From Shewanella gelidii (GTDB lineage Bacteria > Pseudomonadota > Gammaproteobacteria > Enterobacterales > Shewanellaceae): a stretch of 64,000 nt of DNA. This document shows, piece by piece, positions 8,206 through 17,412 of this stretch. The notes beneath the pieces are model-generated. The model saw only the letters and a list, made by a program, of their open reading frames with translations. It was not told the origin of the DNA and ran no database searches. The stretch is from NCBI RefSeq assembly GCF_014647855.1, contig NZ_BMPZ01000012.1:1-64000 (forward strand). Direction: 5' to 3'. The position numbers and the translations under genes are program-made. Positions within the stretch are counted from its first letter, which is position 1; the number at the start of each line of letters is the position of its first letter.

Positions 8206-10956
8206 ATGACCCGTAAGCCTGATCAGAGCTGGATTAAATCAACCTGTGCATACTGCGGAGTTGGTTGCGGCATAGAAGCGAAGCCTTTGGCGAACGGCTT
8301 GCTGCAAGTGAGAGGTGATAAACACCACCCAGCAAACTTTGGCCAACTCTGCTCCAAAGGTCTCGCTTTAGGGGAGACAGTCACAACCGATGGAAAGCTC
8401 ACAACCCCCACCATTCACGGCCAAACAAGTGATTGGCAACAAAGCCTGAAATTGGTCGCGGATACGTTTAATAGAACCATTGCCGAGCATGGTCCAGATT
8501 CGGTCGCCTTCTATGTATCAGGACAATTGCTCACCGAAGACTATTATCTGGCAAATAAACTAATGAAGGGGTTTATCGGGAGTGGCAACATCGATACCAA
8601 TTCTCGACTGTGTATGTCCTCTAGTGTTGCTGGACATAAGCGCGCCTTTGGAAGTGACACGGTTGCGGGTTGCTACGAGGATATTGAACATGCTGAACTG
8701 ATTGTTTTAACGGGTTCAAACCTAGCCTGGTGCCACCCAGTACTATTCCAAAGAATCAAAAAAAGAAAACAAAAGCAGCCCAATTTAAAAGTGGTAGTGA
8801 TCGATCCGAGAGCAACGGCAACCTGTGAAATTGCAGATCTACATCTAGCGTTAAAGCCCGGCACTGACGTCAAACTGTTCAACGGCTTGCTTCAATATTT
8901 GGCAAGTCAAAATAAACTTGATTACGATTACATTCATCAATATACACAAGGATTTGAACAAGCCCTTATCGCGGCATCCGAAGACGCACCAACCCAAAAA
9001 GAGACCTCGACTCATACTGACCTTGAGCCTCAAAAGCTAAAGCATTTCTTTGATTGGTTTGCTAACACAGAAAAAGTGATGACGTTTTACTCACAGGGTG
9101 TGAATCAATCAAGCCAAGGCACCGATAAGGTCAACGCCATCATTAACTGCCACTTAGCCACGGGGAAAATTGGTAAAGTCGGGAGCTGTCCATTCTCAAT
9201 CACGGGCCAACCCAATGCGATGGGCGGACGAGAAGTGGGGGGACTAGCCAATACACTTGCAAGCCATATGGAGTTTGGAAACCCTTCTCATCATCAACTA
9301 ATTAGCGATTACTGGCAAACAGAGAGTCTAGCGACTCAACCAGGACTTAAAGCCGTAGAGCTTTTTGAAGCCATTGAACAAGGTAAAATTAAAGCACTCT
9401 GGATTATGGCAACCAACCCAGCCACCAGCCTTCCTGATTCAGCACAGGTCAAACGAGCCCTTGAGGCCTGTCCCTTTGTCGTGGTATCCGATTGCATCGA
9501 ACAAACCGACACATGTCAACTCGCGGATGTACTGCTACCAGCGCAAGGTTGGGCAGAGAAATCTGGAACGGTCACCAATTCAGAACGCAGAATATCAAGA
9601 CAACGTCGCCTAATTGCGACCCAAGGTGAAGCAAAGCCAGATTGGTGGATTATTAGTAAGGTTGCCCAGAAAATGGGCTTTCAGAGTGCATTTACGTATC
9701 AACATGAAGCAGAGATTTTCTCTGAGTATTGCAAAATGAGCACCCTCGGCACTAGCACTTGCCAACCAAGAGATCTAGACTTGAGTGGTTTGCAAAAGAT
9801 TAGCATCAGTGACTATATCAATATGACACCACAGCAATGGCCACTCAAACAATATCAACCAGATATTGTTCACCAACGTATGTTTAGTGATGGTCAGTTC
9901 TTCACCGACACTGGCAAGGCGCAATTTGTAGCGGTTTGCTCTCAAGCACCGAAATCGCAGCCTACAGAAAATTTTCCATGGGTTCTTAATACAGGTCGTC
10001 ATCGAGACCAGTGGCATACCATGACTCGTACAGGCCTGTCACCAACACTCAGCAACTTTCAAACAGAACCTTGCTTGCTCGTTAACCCAAAAGACGCCAA
10101 CAAACTGAACTTGAACACAGATGACATCGCGCGAGTGACCAGCCAAACAGGCGAGCTGACACTTCGGGTCATTTGCAGCCATAGCGTAGCAGAGAAGCAA
10201 CTATTCTCCCCAATCCATTGGAGCAATACCACATCCAGCCAAGGTAAGGTTTGTCTAGCGATTAGTGCGAACGCTGTGGATTCAATTTCCGGTCAGCCAG
10301 AATTCAAACATACGCCAGTTTGCATTGAAAAGGTGCAGTTCTGCAGTGAAGCCCTCATTCTGACACCAGAGATAATCCATACTGACGGCCTCGACTACTG
10401 GGTGAAACAAACCGTACCGCAAGGTTTTCTCTATCGTGTTGCAAGTCATCTCTCTATTGAAGCCCTTGCAGATTTAGTTCAACCGCGATTAAACCCCAAG
10501 CCTAAACCTCTACACCCTAGCGACAGCTCATCGGCAAGTCCAACATATTCGAACACGGATCCCAAACCAGCGGTCTGCAGCCAGCTTAGCTATCAAGCGA
10601 AAGGGGTAGGGTTTCGAGAAGTCTCTTTAGTTCACGGTAAAGTGAGCTCAGGTTTTGTGGTTGCCAATAAAATTGATTTCGAGCAGATGAACTGGTTTGA
10701 ATCCGTGCTCATGCAACCATTAGGCGTAGATATCTCTCAAAGTTTATACCAAGGGAAAGCTGTCGGCGATCTAGCCCAAGGAAAACTGATTTGTGCCTGC
10801 AAACAGGTGAGAAAAAACGTAATTTTGAAGGCCATTCAACAAGAGGAAGCGCCTAATTTATCAACCATCACCCGAATCACTCAAGCCGGCTCTGGTTGTG
10901 GCGGGTGTCTCAGCGATATTGATCAGTTATTGGCTGAGCACTCTCTTGTATCTTAA
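8206..10956 (+). CDS. nasA: NasA, assimilatory nitrate reductase catalytic subunit
   Basis: A 916-residue molybdopterin enzyme reducing nitrate to nitrite in the cytoplasm. The N-terminal 4Fe-4S cluster uses C14, C17, C21 and C49. C136 in RLCMSSSVAG is the expected molybdenum ligand, followed by the molybdopterin dinucleotide-binding regions. The tail carries a BFD-like 2Fe-2S domain (CACKQV near 865, then GCGGC near 900), as in Klebsiella NasA. I start it at 8206, where GGAGG lies 8 nt upstream; the longer frame from TTG at 8119 runs through the sigma-54 promoter. No NasB/NasC-type electron donor or nitrate transporter gene is in the window. Confidence 0.95.
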   Translation: MTRKPDQSWIKSTCAYCGVGCGIEAKPLANGLLQVRGDKHHPANFGQLCSKGLALGETVTTDGKLTTPTIHGQTSDWQQSLKLVADTFNRTIAEHGPDSVAFYVSGQLLTEDYYLANKLMKGFIGSGNIDTNSRLCMSSSVAGHKRAFGSDTVAGCYEDIEHAELIVLTGSNLAWCHPVLFQRIKKRKQKQPNLKVVVIDPRATATCEIADLHLALKPGTDVKLFNGLLQYLASQNKLDYDYIHQYTQGFEQALIAASEDAPTQKETSTHTDLEPQKLKHFFDWFANTEKVMTFYSQGVNQSSQGTDKVNAIINCHLATGKIGKVGSCPFSITGQPNAMGGREVGGLANTLASHMEFGNPSHHQLISDYWQTESLATQPGLKAVELFEAIEQGKIKALWIMATNPATSLPDSAQVKRALEACPFVVVSDCIEQTDTCQLADVLLPAQGWAEKSGTVTNSERRISRQRRLIATQGEAKPDWWIISKVAQKMGFQSAFTYQHEAEIFSEYCKMSTLGTSTCQPRDLDLSGLQKISISDYINMTPQQWPLKQYQPDIVHQRMFSDGQFFTDTGKAQFVAVCSQAPKSQPTENFPWVLNTGRHRDQWHTMTRTGLSPTLSNFQTEPCLLVNPKDANKLNLNTDDIARVTSQTGELTLRVICSHSVAEKQLFSPIHWSNTTSSQGKVCLAISANAVDSISGQPEFKHTPVCIEKVQFCSEALILTPEIIHTDGLDYWVKQTVPQGFLYRVASHLSIEALADLVQPRLNPKPKPLHPSDSSSASPTYSNTDPKPAVCSQLSYQAKGVGFREVSLVHGKVSSGFVVANKIDFEQMNWFESVLMQPLGVDISQSLYQGKAVGDLAQGKLICACKQVRKNVILKAIQQEEAPNLSTITRITQAGSGCGGCLSDIDQLLAEHSLVS

Positions 10957-10993
10957 TCACGTTGTACCGGATAAAGCTGTAAGTTTCACTCAC

Positions 10994-11019
10994 AAAAAAG
11001 CGCCCGAAGGCGCTTTTTT
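10994..11019. terminator. bidirectional terminator after nasA
   Basis: Perfect 11-bp stem AAAAAAGCGCC/GGCGCTTTTTT with a CGAA tetraloop, between the convergent nasA and octaheme cytochrome genes. Confidence 0.92.
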
Positions 11020-11056
11020 TATCAGTCATATTCGGTCAACAAACCTCGAATACGAC

Positions 11057-12295
11057 TTACTTCTTATGGCTTGCTCGCATTTCTGCTGCTTTCTCTTTAA
11101 TTTCTTGAAGATCTCGCACCATTTCACTCCAACCGTACCAAAGCGCATAGTCAGGGTTTGCATGGAACGCACCTTGGAAGCCACGCATGCGATGTTTCAA
11201 ATGCATCTCAAATAAAGTTTGCTCAATCGTTGTGGGTGCATCTTGGAATGTTAGTAAATCAGGGAATGCGTACGCATATCCTTCTGGTTTACGCAAAACA
11301 CCATCTTTGTATAGCCCCGCAATTTCGCGAATAGCTTGGGCTAACAAATGATCCAAATCGCGGATGAGCTTATCTGCATTTGCTAACTCGTTCTTGGCAA
11401 AGTTTTCAGAGTGACATTCACTACAAACCCCAATCATCTTGTTTCGCTCTTTATCAAAAGAAGCTTGGTCAAGACGAGCAACGTCAGCAGCTTTGACAAC
11501 ATCTAAACGCGCTGTTGGCTTGCCTTGTGGATCGAGTACACCTAGCGCCTGCAAAATTGTAATTTGATCCGCTTTCCACTGTGGATCATCTTCAGGAAGC
11601 GGCAAACGTACAGCGAGGAAGCCCCATGCCGTGCGCACTTCATGATCGCCATTCACCATATGGCAAGTTTGGCAAGTAGGAGCTGGTGTACCTTCTGGCA
11701 AGGTACCATTTTGCTTCAAGAGGTAACGAACACCATGTTTCGACGAAGACCACATTTCCCATTGCGGGTGGTCAAAGCCCATGTGGCATGTTTGACATGC
11801 TTGAGGTTGTTGCGCCTCTTTCACCGAGAATGTATGGCGGGTATGGCAAGCGTCACAAGATGCATGACCAAACTTGCTTCCTTGAGCCTTAAGCTTCTCA
11901 ATTTCTTCTTCCGTTTTTATGCCAAGTTTGTGACACCCCGTACACCCCTTCATACCTTGGTTCAGCGCCATTGGTTGCGCATGCGTTGTTGGCATTGCAT
12001 TCACTGCAGCCCAAGACATCGCATGCTTACCTTTTGAGAACTCCTCAAAGCGATCCCCATGACAGGTGCCACAAGTTTCAGCGGTAATCGTCACAAGATT
12101 ATCAACATCTTCAGCAGATGAATGATTACCTTCGTGGCAAGTATCACAGCTAATATCATTCTCGCTGTGCTTACTTAGTTTCCAATCTTTTACTGCGTTT
12201 GGCGTCACTTTTTGATGGCACGTAACACACTGATCAGCAGCCATTGCTGGTGCGCAAACGAGTATTGCTAGCAAAGTTAACAATAACCTCATCAT
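11057..12295 (-). CDS. octaheme cytochrome c, hydroxylamine-oxidoreductase family
   Basis: A 412-residue exported cytochrome with a clear signal peptide (cleavage after AMA, near residue 19) and eight CXXCH heme sites, at residues 23, 50, 75, 118, 147, 167, 208 and 291. Eight hemes in about 300 residues followed by a heme-free helical tail (ending GFQGAFHANPDYALWYGW) is the layout of the HAO family. That family includes hydroxylamine oxidoreductases and reductive enzymes acting on nitrite or hydroxylamine. Whether the cross-linking tyrosine of true HAO is present cannot be settled by eye. No tetraheme NapC/CycB-type quinol partner is adjacent. It lies next to the nitrate genes but is expected in the periplasm. 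Confidence 0.85.
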   Translation of the reverse strand: MMRLLLTLLAILVCAPAMAADQCVTCHQKVTPNAVKDWKLSKHSENDISCDTCHEGNHSSAEDVDNLVTITAETCGTCHGDRFEEFSKGKHAMSWAAVNAMPTTHAQPMALNQGMKGCTGCHKLGIKTEEEIEKLKAQGSKFGHASCDACHTRHTFSVKEAQQPQACQTCHMGFDHPQWEMWSSSKHGVRYLLKQNGTLPEGTPAPTCQTCHMVNGDHEVRTAWGFLAVRLPLPEDDPQWKADQITILQALGVLDPQGKPTARLDVVKAADVARLDQASFDKERNKMIGVCSECHSENFAKNELANADKLIRDLDHLLAQAIREIAGLYKDGVLRKPEGYAYAFPDLLTFQDAPTTIEQTLFEMHLKHRMRGFQGAFHANPDYALWYGWSEMVRDLQEIKEKAAEMRASHKK

Positions 12296-12571
12296 ATCCG
12301 TCCTTTTTATGTGGGTAATATCTGAAAATTATAGATGAGTGGTGTAATTATGCCCAAAGCTTTTTCATGTAAAAAATATACATTTATTCATGTTTGTGGT
12401 TCTTCAACCACAAACCGCAATAACGTGAGCTAATTAAAGCAATTTTTCGAATTCAGATATCTGTTTTTAATAAGGGTTTGCTGCGCAATTCAACGAGTGT
12501 TCGCTATACTCAAACGCCTGAGGTTGCTAGAATATGAGCCCGGTTTTATATCGGAATAGGAACTCACTCGC

Positions 12572-13507
12572 ATGGCCAACCCGCTCTATCAAAAGCACGT
12601 TGTCTCGATTCCTGATTTGTCTCGAACAGAATTAGAATTAATCGTTTCCACTGCAGATAAGCTCAAACAATCTCCCCGCCCCGAACTACTCAAGAACAAA
12701 GTCATTGCCAGCTGTTTCTTTGAAGCCTCCACAAGAACAAGACTCTCTTTTGAAACTGCTGTACAGCGACTCGGCGGCAGCATTATCGGCTTCCCCGATG
12801 GCGGCAATACCTCAATGAGTAAGAAAGGTGAAACGCTGGCCGATTCTGTTCGGGTCATTTCTTCATACAGTGACGCCTTTTTTATGCGCCACCCACAAGA
12901 AGGCGCAGCGAGACTCGCCAGCGAGTTTTCTAGCGTACCGGTGATCAATGGGGGAGACGGCTCTAACCAGCATCCAACTCAAACGCTGTTGGATCTCTAT
13001 AGTATCTATGAAACCCAAGGTACGTTAGAAAAGTTAAAAGTCGCATTTGTTGGCGATCTCAAGTATGGCCGCACTGTACACTCGTTAACTCAAGCGCTCT
13101 CTTTGTTTGATTGTGAGTTCCACTTTATCTCTCCACCAGCGCTAGCAATGCCAGATTACATTACCGAAGAATTAACAGAAAAAGGTATTGTCATTCATGA
13201 GCACCAAAAACTTGAATCCGTCATTGATGAACTCGATATTTTATATATCACAAGAGTACAAAAAGAGCGCTTCGATGAAACGGAATACCAGCACATGAAA
13301 TCAAGCTTTATTCTTAGTGCCGATATGCTGAAAAACGTGAAAGAGAACCTCAAAGTATTGCACCCACTGCCAAGAGTCGACGAAATTACGGTCGACGTCG
13401 ATAAAACCCCATATGCCTATTATTTTGAGCAAGCAGAAAATGGTGTTTATGCGCGCCAAGCCTTACTCGCGCTCGTTCTAACCAATGAATATGGAGACGA
13501 CCAATGA
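12572..13507 (+). CDS. pyrB: PyrB, aspartate carbamoyltransferase catalytic chain
   Basis: Catalytic chain (311 residues) of aspartate transcarbamoylase, the first committed step of pyrimidine synthesis. The carbamoyl-phosphate motif [11 protein letters not shown] is near residue 52, [12 protein letters not shown] near 134 and HPLPRVDEI near 267. Length equals that of E. coli PyrB. The ATG has AGGA about 10 nt upstream. I did not find a pyrimidine-rich leader peptide or an attenuator like that of E. coli pyrBI in the upstream 270 bp, so regulation may differ. The stop overlaps the pyrI start by 4 bp (ATGA). Confidence 0.97.
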   Translation: MANPLYQKHVVSIPDLSRTELELIVSTADKLKQSPRPELLKNKVIASCFFEASTRTRLSFETAVQRLGGSIIGFPDGGNTSMSKKGETLADSVRVISSYSDAFFMRHPQEGAARLASEFSSVPVINGGDGSNQHPTQTLLDLYSIYETQGTLEKLKVAFVGDLKYGRTVHSLTQALSLFDCEFHFISPPALAMPDYITEELTEKGIVIHEHQKLESVIDELDILYITRVQKERFDETEYQHMKSSFILSADMLKNVKENLKVLHPLPRVDEITVDVDKTPYAYYFEQAENGVYARQALLALVLTNEYGDDQ

Positions 13508-13962
13508 AAAAGCAATTACAAGTCGAAGCCATTGCCCACGGCACGGTAATTGACCATATTCCGGCAGGAAAAGGCATCCAAATCCTGAAGTTTTTTAAAC
13601 TCTCTAGTGGTTCACAACGCATCACCGTCGGCTTAAATCTGCCAAGTGGTGACAATAAGCAAAAAGATCTCATCAAAATCGAAAATACGATTTTTGATGA
13701 AAGCCAAGCAAATCAGCTCGCACTCTTTGCTCCACATGCAACGGTAAACTCTATCGAAAACTTTGAAGTGATTGGTAAGTTTAAAGTCGCACTCCCGGAG
13801 CAAATCGCAGGGGTTTTTGCCTGCCCAAATAGCAACTGTATCAGTCATGACGAACCAATCCCCAGTCGTTTTAATATTAAACAGACTGAACAAGCATTAA
13901 AGCTAAAATGCCACTATTGCGAAAAACTATTTTCCAGTGAGTTATTTACAGAGCTTCATTAA
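13504..13962 (+). CDS. pyrI: PyrI, aspartate carbamoyltransferase regulatory chain
   Basis: Regulatory chain (152 residues) that binds nucleotides in its N-terminal domain and joins the PyrB trimers through a C-terminal zinc site. The zinc ligands are visible as C107, C112, C136 and C139, with spacing identical to the E. coli chain. It overlaps pyrB by 4 bp and ends just before a strong terminator, so pyrBI is a two-gene operon. Confidence 0.97.
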   Translation: MKKQLQVEAIAHGTVIDHIPAGKGIQILKFFKLSSGSQRITVGLNLPSGDNKQKDLIKIENTIFDESQANQLALFAPHATVNSIENFEVIGKFKVALPEQIAGVFACPNSNCISHDEPIPSRFNIKQTEQALKLKCHYCEKLFSSELFTELH

Positions 13963-13974
13963 AATTCAGGCTAT

Positions 13975-14002
13975 AAAAAAACCGCCATTCGGCGGTTTTT
14001 TT
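13975..14002. terminator. terminator after pyrBI
   Basis: Stem AAAAAACCGCC/GGCGGTTTTTT with an ATTC loop, between pyrI and the convergent SDR gene. It has runs of T on both strands. Confidence 0.92.
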
Positions 14003-14023
14003 GTTACGTTCCCCATTGAGTCA

Positions 14024-14773
14024 TCAGCTCATTTTTCGAATGAGACTGTCCGGTAAAACGCGCAAAAACCAGTGCAATAGCGCCCACGGCCAACTCGGCA
14101 CATAGCTATTGGCTTTTTCCTTTTCAATCGCATTAACCATCGCTCGACAGCCCACATCGGTATCAACAATAAACGGAACCGTTTTTACTTTTTCATTAAT
14201 TTCACTTCGAATAAATCCCGGATGAATACAGGTAACTTTAATAGGCGTCCCCATCACATCAATTCGCATTCCCTCACTCAGCGAAGTGATTGCGGCTTTT
14301 GTCGCCGCATAAACGGTCATGGCTCGGCGGAAACCACGTAGCGCACTTATCGAAGAGATGGTCACCAAATGGCCCGCATTTTGGTCTCTGAATATTTGCA
14401 TGGCCGCTTCAGCCTGTGCAATCGCAGCAATAAAGTTTGTTTCTGCAGTTTGTTTGTTCGCCTCAAAAAAGCCGGTACCAATTGAGGCACCTTTTCCCAT
14501 CCCTGCATTAATGATGACCCGATCTAAGCGATTAAAATCTTGTCGAAAAGCTTCAAAAACCTCAAACACCTGCTGGTGGTCATTAACATCCAAAGCACGT
14601 ATAACCACCTTGATGGACGGGTTAACCTGTTCCAATTCTGCCTTTAGCGCTTCTAACCGATCAACACGGCGCGCACATAACGCTAGGTTTCGTCCCATCC
14701 GAGCAAACTCAATTGCCATCCCTCGGCCCAAGCCGGAGCTGGCTCCTGTAATCAATATGTTTTCCCTTTTCAT
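14024..14773 (-). CDS. short-chain dehydrogenase/reductase
   Basis: Classical SDR of 249 residues: cofactor motif TGASSGLG at 9-16, NAG near 90, catalytic Ser in TISSIS near 142 and YAATK near 155. The tail has a hydrophobic WPWALLHWFLRVLP segment that may touch the membrane. It is the last gene of a five-gene minus-strand operon with an acyl-CoA dehydrogenase and an ACAD10/11-type kinase, so its substrate is probably a hydroxy- or keto-acyl derivative or a related alcohol. This is inferred from context only. Confidence 0.85.
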   Translation of the reverse strand: MKRENILITGASSGLGRGMAIEFARMGRNLALCARRVDRLEALKAELEQVNPSIKVVIRALDVNDHQQVFEVFEAFRQDFNRLDRVIINAGMGKGASIGTGFFEANKQTAETNFIAAIAQAEAAMQIFRDQNAGHLVTISSISALRGFRRAMTVYAATKAAITSLSEGMRIDVMGTPIKVTCIHPGFIRSEINEKVKTVPFIVDTDVGCRAMVNAIEKEKANSYVPSWPWALLHWFLRVLPDSLIRKMS

Positions 14774-14795
14774 CTTGGTATCGGCCTTTTTGGTT

Positions 14796-15497
14796 TTATT
14801 TATACGTGATTAGGTGTCGGTTTATCTGGCTATCAAAGACGCTGTGTTCATTGCTACTCGATAAATACACCTTTCCTCGACTCACAACGAGTTTCGTTAC
14901 CCCACAATTCACCAGCATTCGGTTTACCTGCATCAAACTCGTTTTTGGCAAGCCTAATTGCTGCATCATAATGACGCTAATCGGGCCTCCCGAGGTAAAT
15001 ACAACTGCCGATTTTAATTCTTGCTTGACTAGTTTTTCACTAAGTTGCTGCACTTCGGATATCACCCGTTGCTGAAACTCTTGCCAGGTTTCTAAGCCCT
15101 CAACCTTTTGACCACTTAACCAACGCTCAATTGAGGCCAAAAACAACGCCATAAATGCTCGTTGAGGGTCTTTTTGCGTCGACAAGTAAGACTTTACGCC
15201 TTGCGGCGTAGCAAACTCAGCCCGATAAGCTGCCAATATCTTTTGATGATCAAACTCATTCCATGCGCATACAGACTGAGGGGGCTGGTAAGGCGTTATT
15301 CCTTGGGCTAAAACATGTGTCATGGTTTGCTGGTGGCGCTCCATATCGCCACTTAAAATGACATCTGGGTTTGGTAAACGCTGTGCAAAAGCCTTGCCCA
15401 ACACACATGCTTGCTGAACCCCAAGTTCAGAGAGCTGATCATAGTTGTCAGCACCAAAGCTTGCTTGGCCATGACGAATCAAATAAATTGCCGCCAT
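14796..15497 (-). CDS. histidine phosphatase family protein
   Basis: A 233-residue member of the phosphoglycerate-mutase-like histidine phosphatase superfamily. The catalytic RHG motif is at residues 8-10 (LIRHGQASFG), with the second conserved histidine in the TSGGPIS-like region near 170. Its start lies 3 nt from the end of the kinase gene, so it is co-translated with it. Possibly it removes phosphate from an intermediate or a misphosphorylated side product made by the neighbouring kinase. That is inference; the family has many unrelated substrates. Confidence 0.85.
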   Translation of the reverse strand: MAAIYLIRHGQASFGADNYDQLSELGVQQACVLGKAFAQRLPNPDVILSGDMERHQQTMTHVLAQGITPYQPPQSVCAWNEFDHQKILAAYRAEFATPQGVKSYLSTQKDPQRAFMALFLASIERWLSGQKVEGLETWQEFQQRVISEVQQLSEKLVKQELKSAVVFTSGGPISVIMMQQLGLPKTSLMQVNRMLVNCGVTKLVVSRGKVYLSSSNEHSVFDSQINRHLITYK

Positions 15498-15500
15498 ACT

Positions 15501-16577
15501 TTAAGATTTCCCTTGTTGTTGAATTGCCTTTTTACAACGCCATAATAGGTAATGAACCACAATCCAAAATTGCTTGTAAGCTGGGTTTTTCGTCTGCTTG
15601 TGGTGATAGCGATAGTAAATTTGCTGCACAATCGCAGCTAAACGGAACAAACCATACACCTCATAAAAAGTGAAGCTATCGATCTGCAGGTTCATTTTTT
15701 CACAATAGTATTCGATAACCTGCTTACGCGTCAGCATGCCTTCGAGGTGTGTTGGCTGCCGGCGTGTCATTTGTGCTAAAAAGTCATCTTCTTTTTCAAC
15801 CCAGTATGCAAGGGTGTTTCCTAAGTCCATCAGCGGGTCGCCTAAGGTCGCCAGCTCCCAGTCCAAAACTCCAATCACCTGCGTGATCTCTTGCTCATTT
15901 AACACTAAATTATCAAAGCGAAAATCATTGTGGGTTAAACAGATGGTTTCATTTGCTGGAATGTTCGCAGCAAGCCAATCCATAACATATTTACCCGATG
16001 GCACATTCCAAGTTTTTGCTTTTTTAAAACGCTCACTCCACCCTTGAATTTGCCGCTGGGTATATCCCTCTCCTTTGGCTAAATGACTCAAACCTGCACT
16101 CTGATAATCCACTTGATGCAATTGAATCATACTATCAAGCATGTTGTGGCATAGCTGCTGGGTTTGCTCTGGGCTCAGACGCAATCCTTTGGGGAGGTTT
16201 TGCCTTGGAATTACTCCTGTGAGTTTCTCCATCACATAGAACTCGGCTCCGATGATCGATTCATCATCGCAATGGGCAAGCATTGTCGGCACATAGTTAT
16301 ACACGGGCTTGAGTGCAGCTTGCAGGCGATATTCACGCCCCATATCATGTGCCCCTTTCGCTTTTGTTCCTTTGGGCGCTCTACGCAGAATCAGTTGCTT
16401 ATTTTCATAGGTTAAACAATAGGTCCAGTTCGAAGCACCGCCAGAATATTGCTCAACTCGAGGAATGCCCTGCAGATCGCTAATGTGTTGCTTTAGCCAA
16501 GGGTCGATTGACGCCACATCAAGTTCTTCACCTTGACGTACCGTTTTAGGTTTATCGAGAATTGACGAATTCGACAT
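15501..16577 (-). CDS. ACAD10/11-type acyl-CoA kinase (APH-fold phosphotransferase)
   Basis: A 358-residue aminoglycoside-phosphotransferase-fold protein. It has the features of the kinase domain found in ACAD10/ACAD11 and in LvaA-type enzymes: the ATP-loop region GGASNWTY and LILRRAPKG (about 45-75), the catalytic THNDFRFDNLVLN loop (about 215-227) and the metal-binding DWELATLGDPLMDLG (about 240-255). Such kinases phosphorylate the hydroxyl of 4-hydroxyacyl-CoAs so that an acyl-CoA-dehydrogenase-like partner can eliminate phosphate. Close linkage to an acyl-CoA dehydrogenase in the same operon supports that role over antibiotic resistance. Substrate chain length is unknown. Confidence 0.85.
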   Translation of the reverse strand: MSNSSILDKPKTVRQGEELDVASIDPWLKQHISDLQGIPRVEQYSGGASNWTYCLTYENKQLILRRAPKGTKAKGAHDMGREYRLQAALKPVYNYVPTMLAHCDDESIIGAEFYVMEKLTGVIPRQNLPKGLRLSPEQTQQLCHNMLDSMIQLHQVDYQSAGLSHLAKGEGYTQRQIQGWSERFKKAKTWNVPSGKYVMDWLAANIPANETICLTHNDFRFDNLVLNEQEITQVIGVLDWELATLGDPLMDLGNTLAYWVEKEDDFLAQMTRRQPTHLEGMLTRKQVIEYYCEKMNLQIDSFTFYEVYGLFRLAAIVQQIYYRYHHKQTKNPAYKQFWIVVHYLLWRCKKAIQQQGKS

Positions 16578-16581
16578 CGTA

Positions 16582-17412
16582 TTAACCTCCCTGTTGTCTC
16601 AATTTGAATGTTTTTTTAAGAATTAAATTGAGATACCAAGCTTGCGGCATAAACCGTTTTAACCAAAAAGCCTTGATGGCTTCTTTATGGGTTTGGATCA
16701 TAAATTGTTTCTGGCCCACGGCCTGATAAGTGATGTCGGCAATGCCCTCTGCATCGATACTTGCTCGCTCAAAGAGCTTGTTCATCACCGAGCGCATTCC
16801 TTCATTGCTTGAGCGCAAGCTTTCGCCTAAGTGAGTTTTGAAAAAGCTTGGACACAGCACACTCACACTAATGTTGTAATCGGCAAGCTCATAAAACATC
16901 GTTTCAGAAAAGCTCACAACGGCTGCCTTTGAAGCGTTATAGCTTGCCATCATAGGAACCGGGGTTAATGCAGCTTGCGAGGCAATGTTGATAAAATAGC
17001 CATGCCCCTGCAGTTTAAATACCGGAGTAAATGCCTGTGTCATTCGAACCATTCCCAAGACATTGATGTTTAGGATCCATTGCCATTGCTCGATTGTTTC
17101 ACTTTCAAGCTCCCCTGCGGTCGCAACACCTGCATTATTAATCACGATATCCACCCCACCCCATTTGGCAAGGAGCACCTCTTTGACGTCGTTAATTTGC
17201 GCTTCGTTAGTAATATCACAATGGAGATACAGCCCCTCACCACCGCATGCATTGACTTCAGCAAGTGCTTCCGCACCACGCTCATCATTTTTATCGACAA
17301 TGCAGACTTGGCTTCCAGCTTTGGCCCATCGCAGTGCAAGTGCGCGACCTAGCCCCGAAGCGCCCCCAGTGATTAAAACCCTCTTTTGTTTATCTGGCTG
17401 ACTGTTTGTCAT
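16582..17412 (-). CDS. short-chain dehydrogenase/reductase
   Basis: A 276-residue classical SDR: TGGASGLG at 15-22, NNAG near 93, Ser in NIASQAA near 145 and catalytic SYNASK near 158. The tail is basic and contains the hydrophobic FMPQAWYLNLILKK. Its start overlaps the end of the acyl-CoA dehydrogenase gene by 4 bp, and the kinase gene follows after 4 nt, so it belongs to the same catabolic unit. By analogy with the lva pathway it may interconvert keto and hydroxy acids or their CoA esters; this is not shown by sequence. Confidence 0.85.
   Translation of the reverse strand: MTNSQPDKQKRVLITGGASGLGRALALRWAKAGSQVCIVDKNDERGAEALAEVNACGGEGLYLHCDITNEAQINDVKEVLLAKWGGVDIVINNAGVATAGELESETIEQWQWILNINVLGMVRMTQAFTPVFKLQGHGYFINIASQAALTPVPMMASYNASKAAVVSFSETMFYELADYNISVSVLCPSFFKTHLGESLRSSNEGMRSVMNKLFERASIDAEGIADITYQAVGQKQFMIQTHKEAIKAFWLKRFMPQAWYLNLILKKTFKLRQQGG

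Noticed and set aside
15501-16577. Aminoglycoside resistance kinase
   Set aside because: The APH fold is shared, but the ACAD10/11-type motifs and the operon with an acyl-CoA dehydrogenase point to acyl-CoA metabolism.
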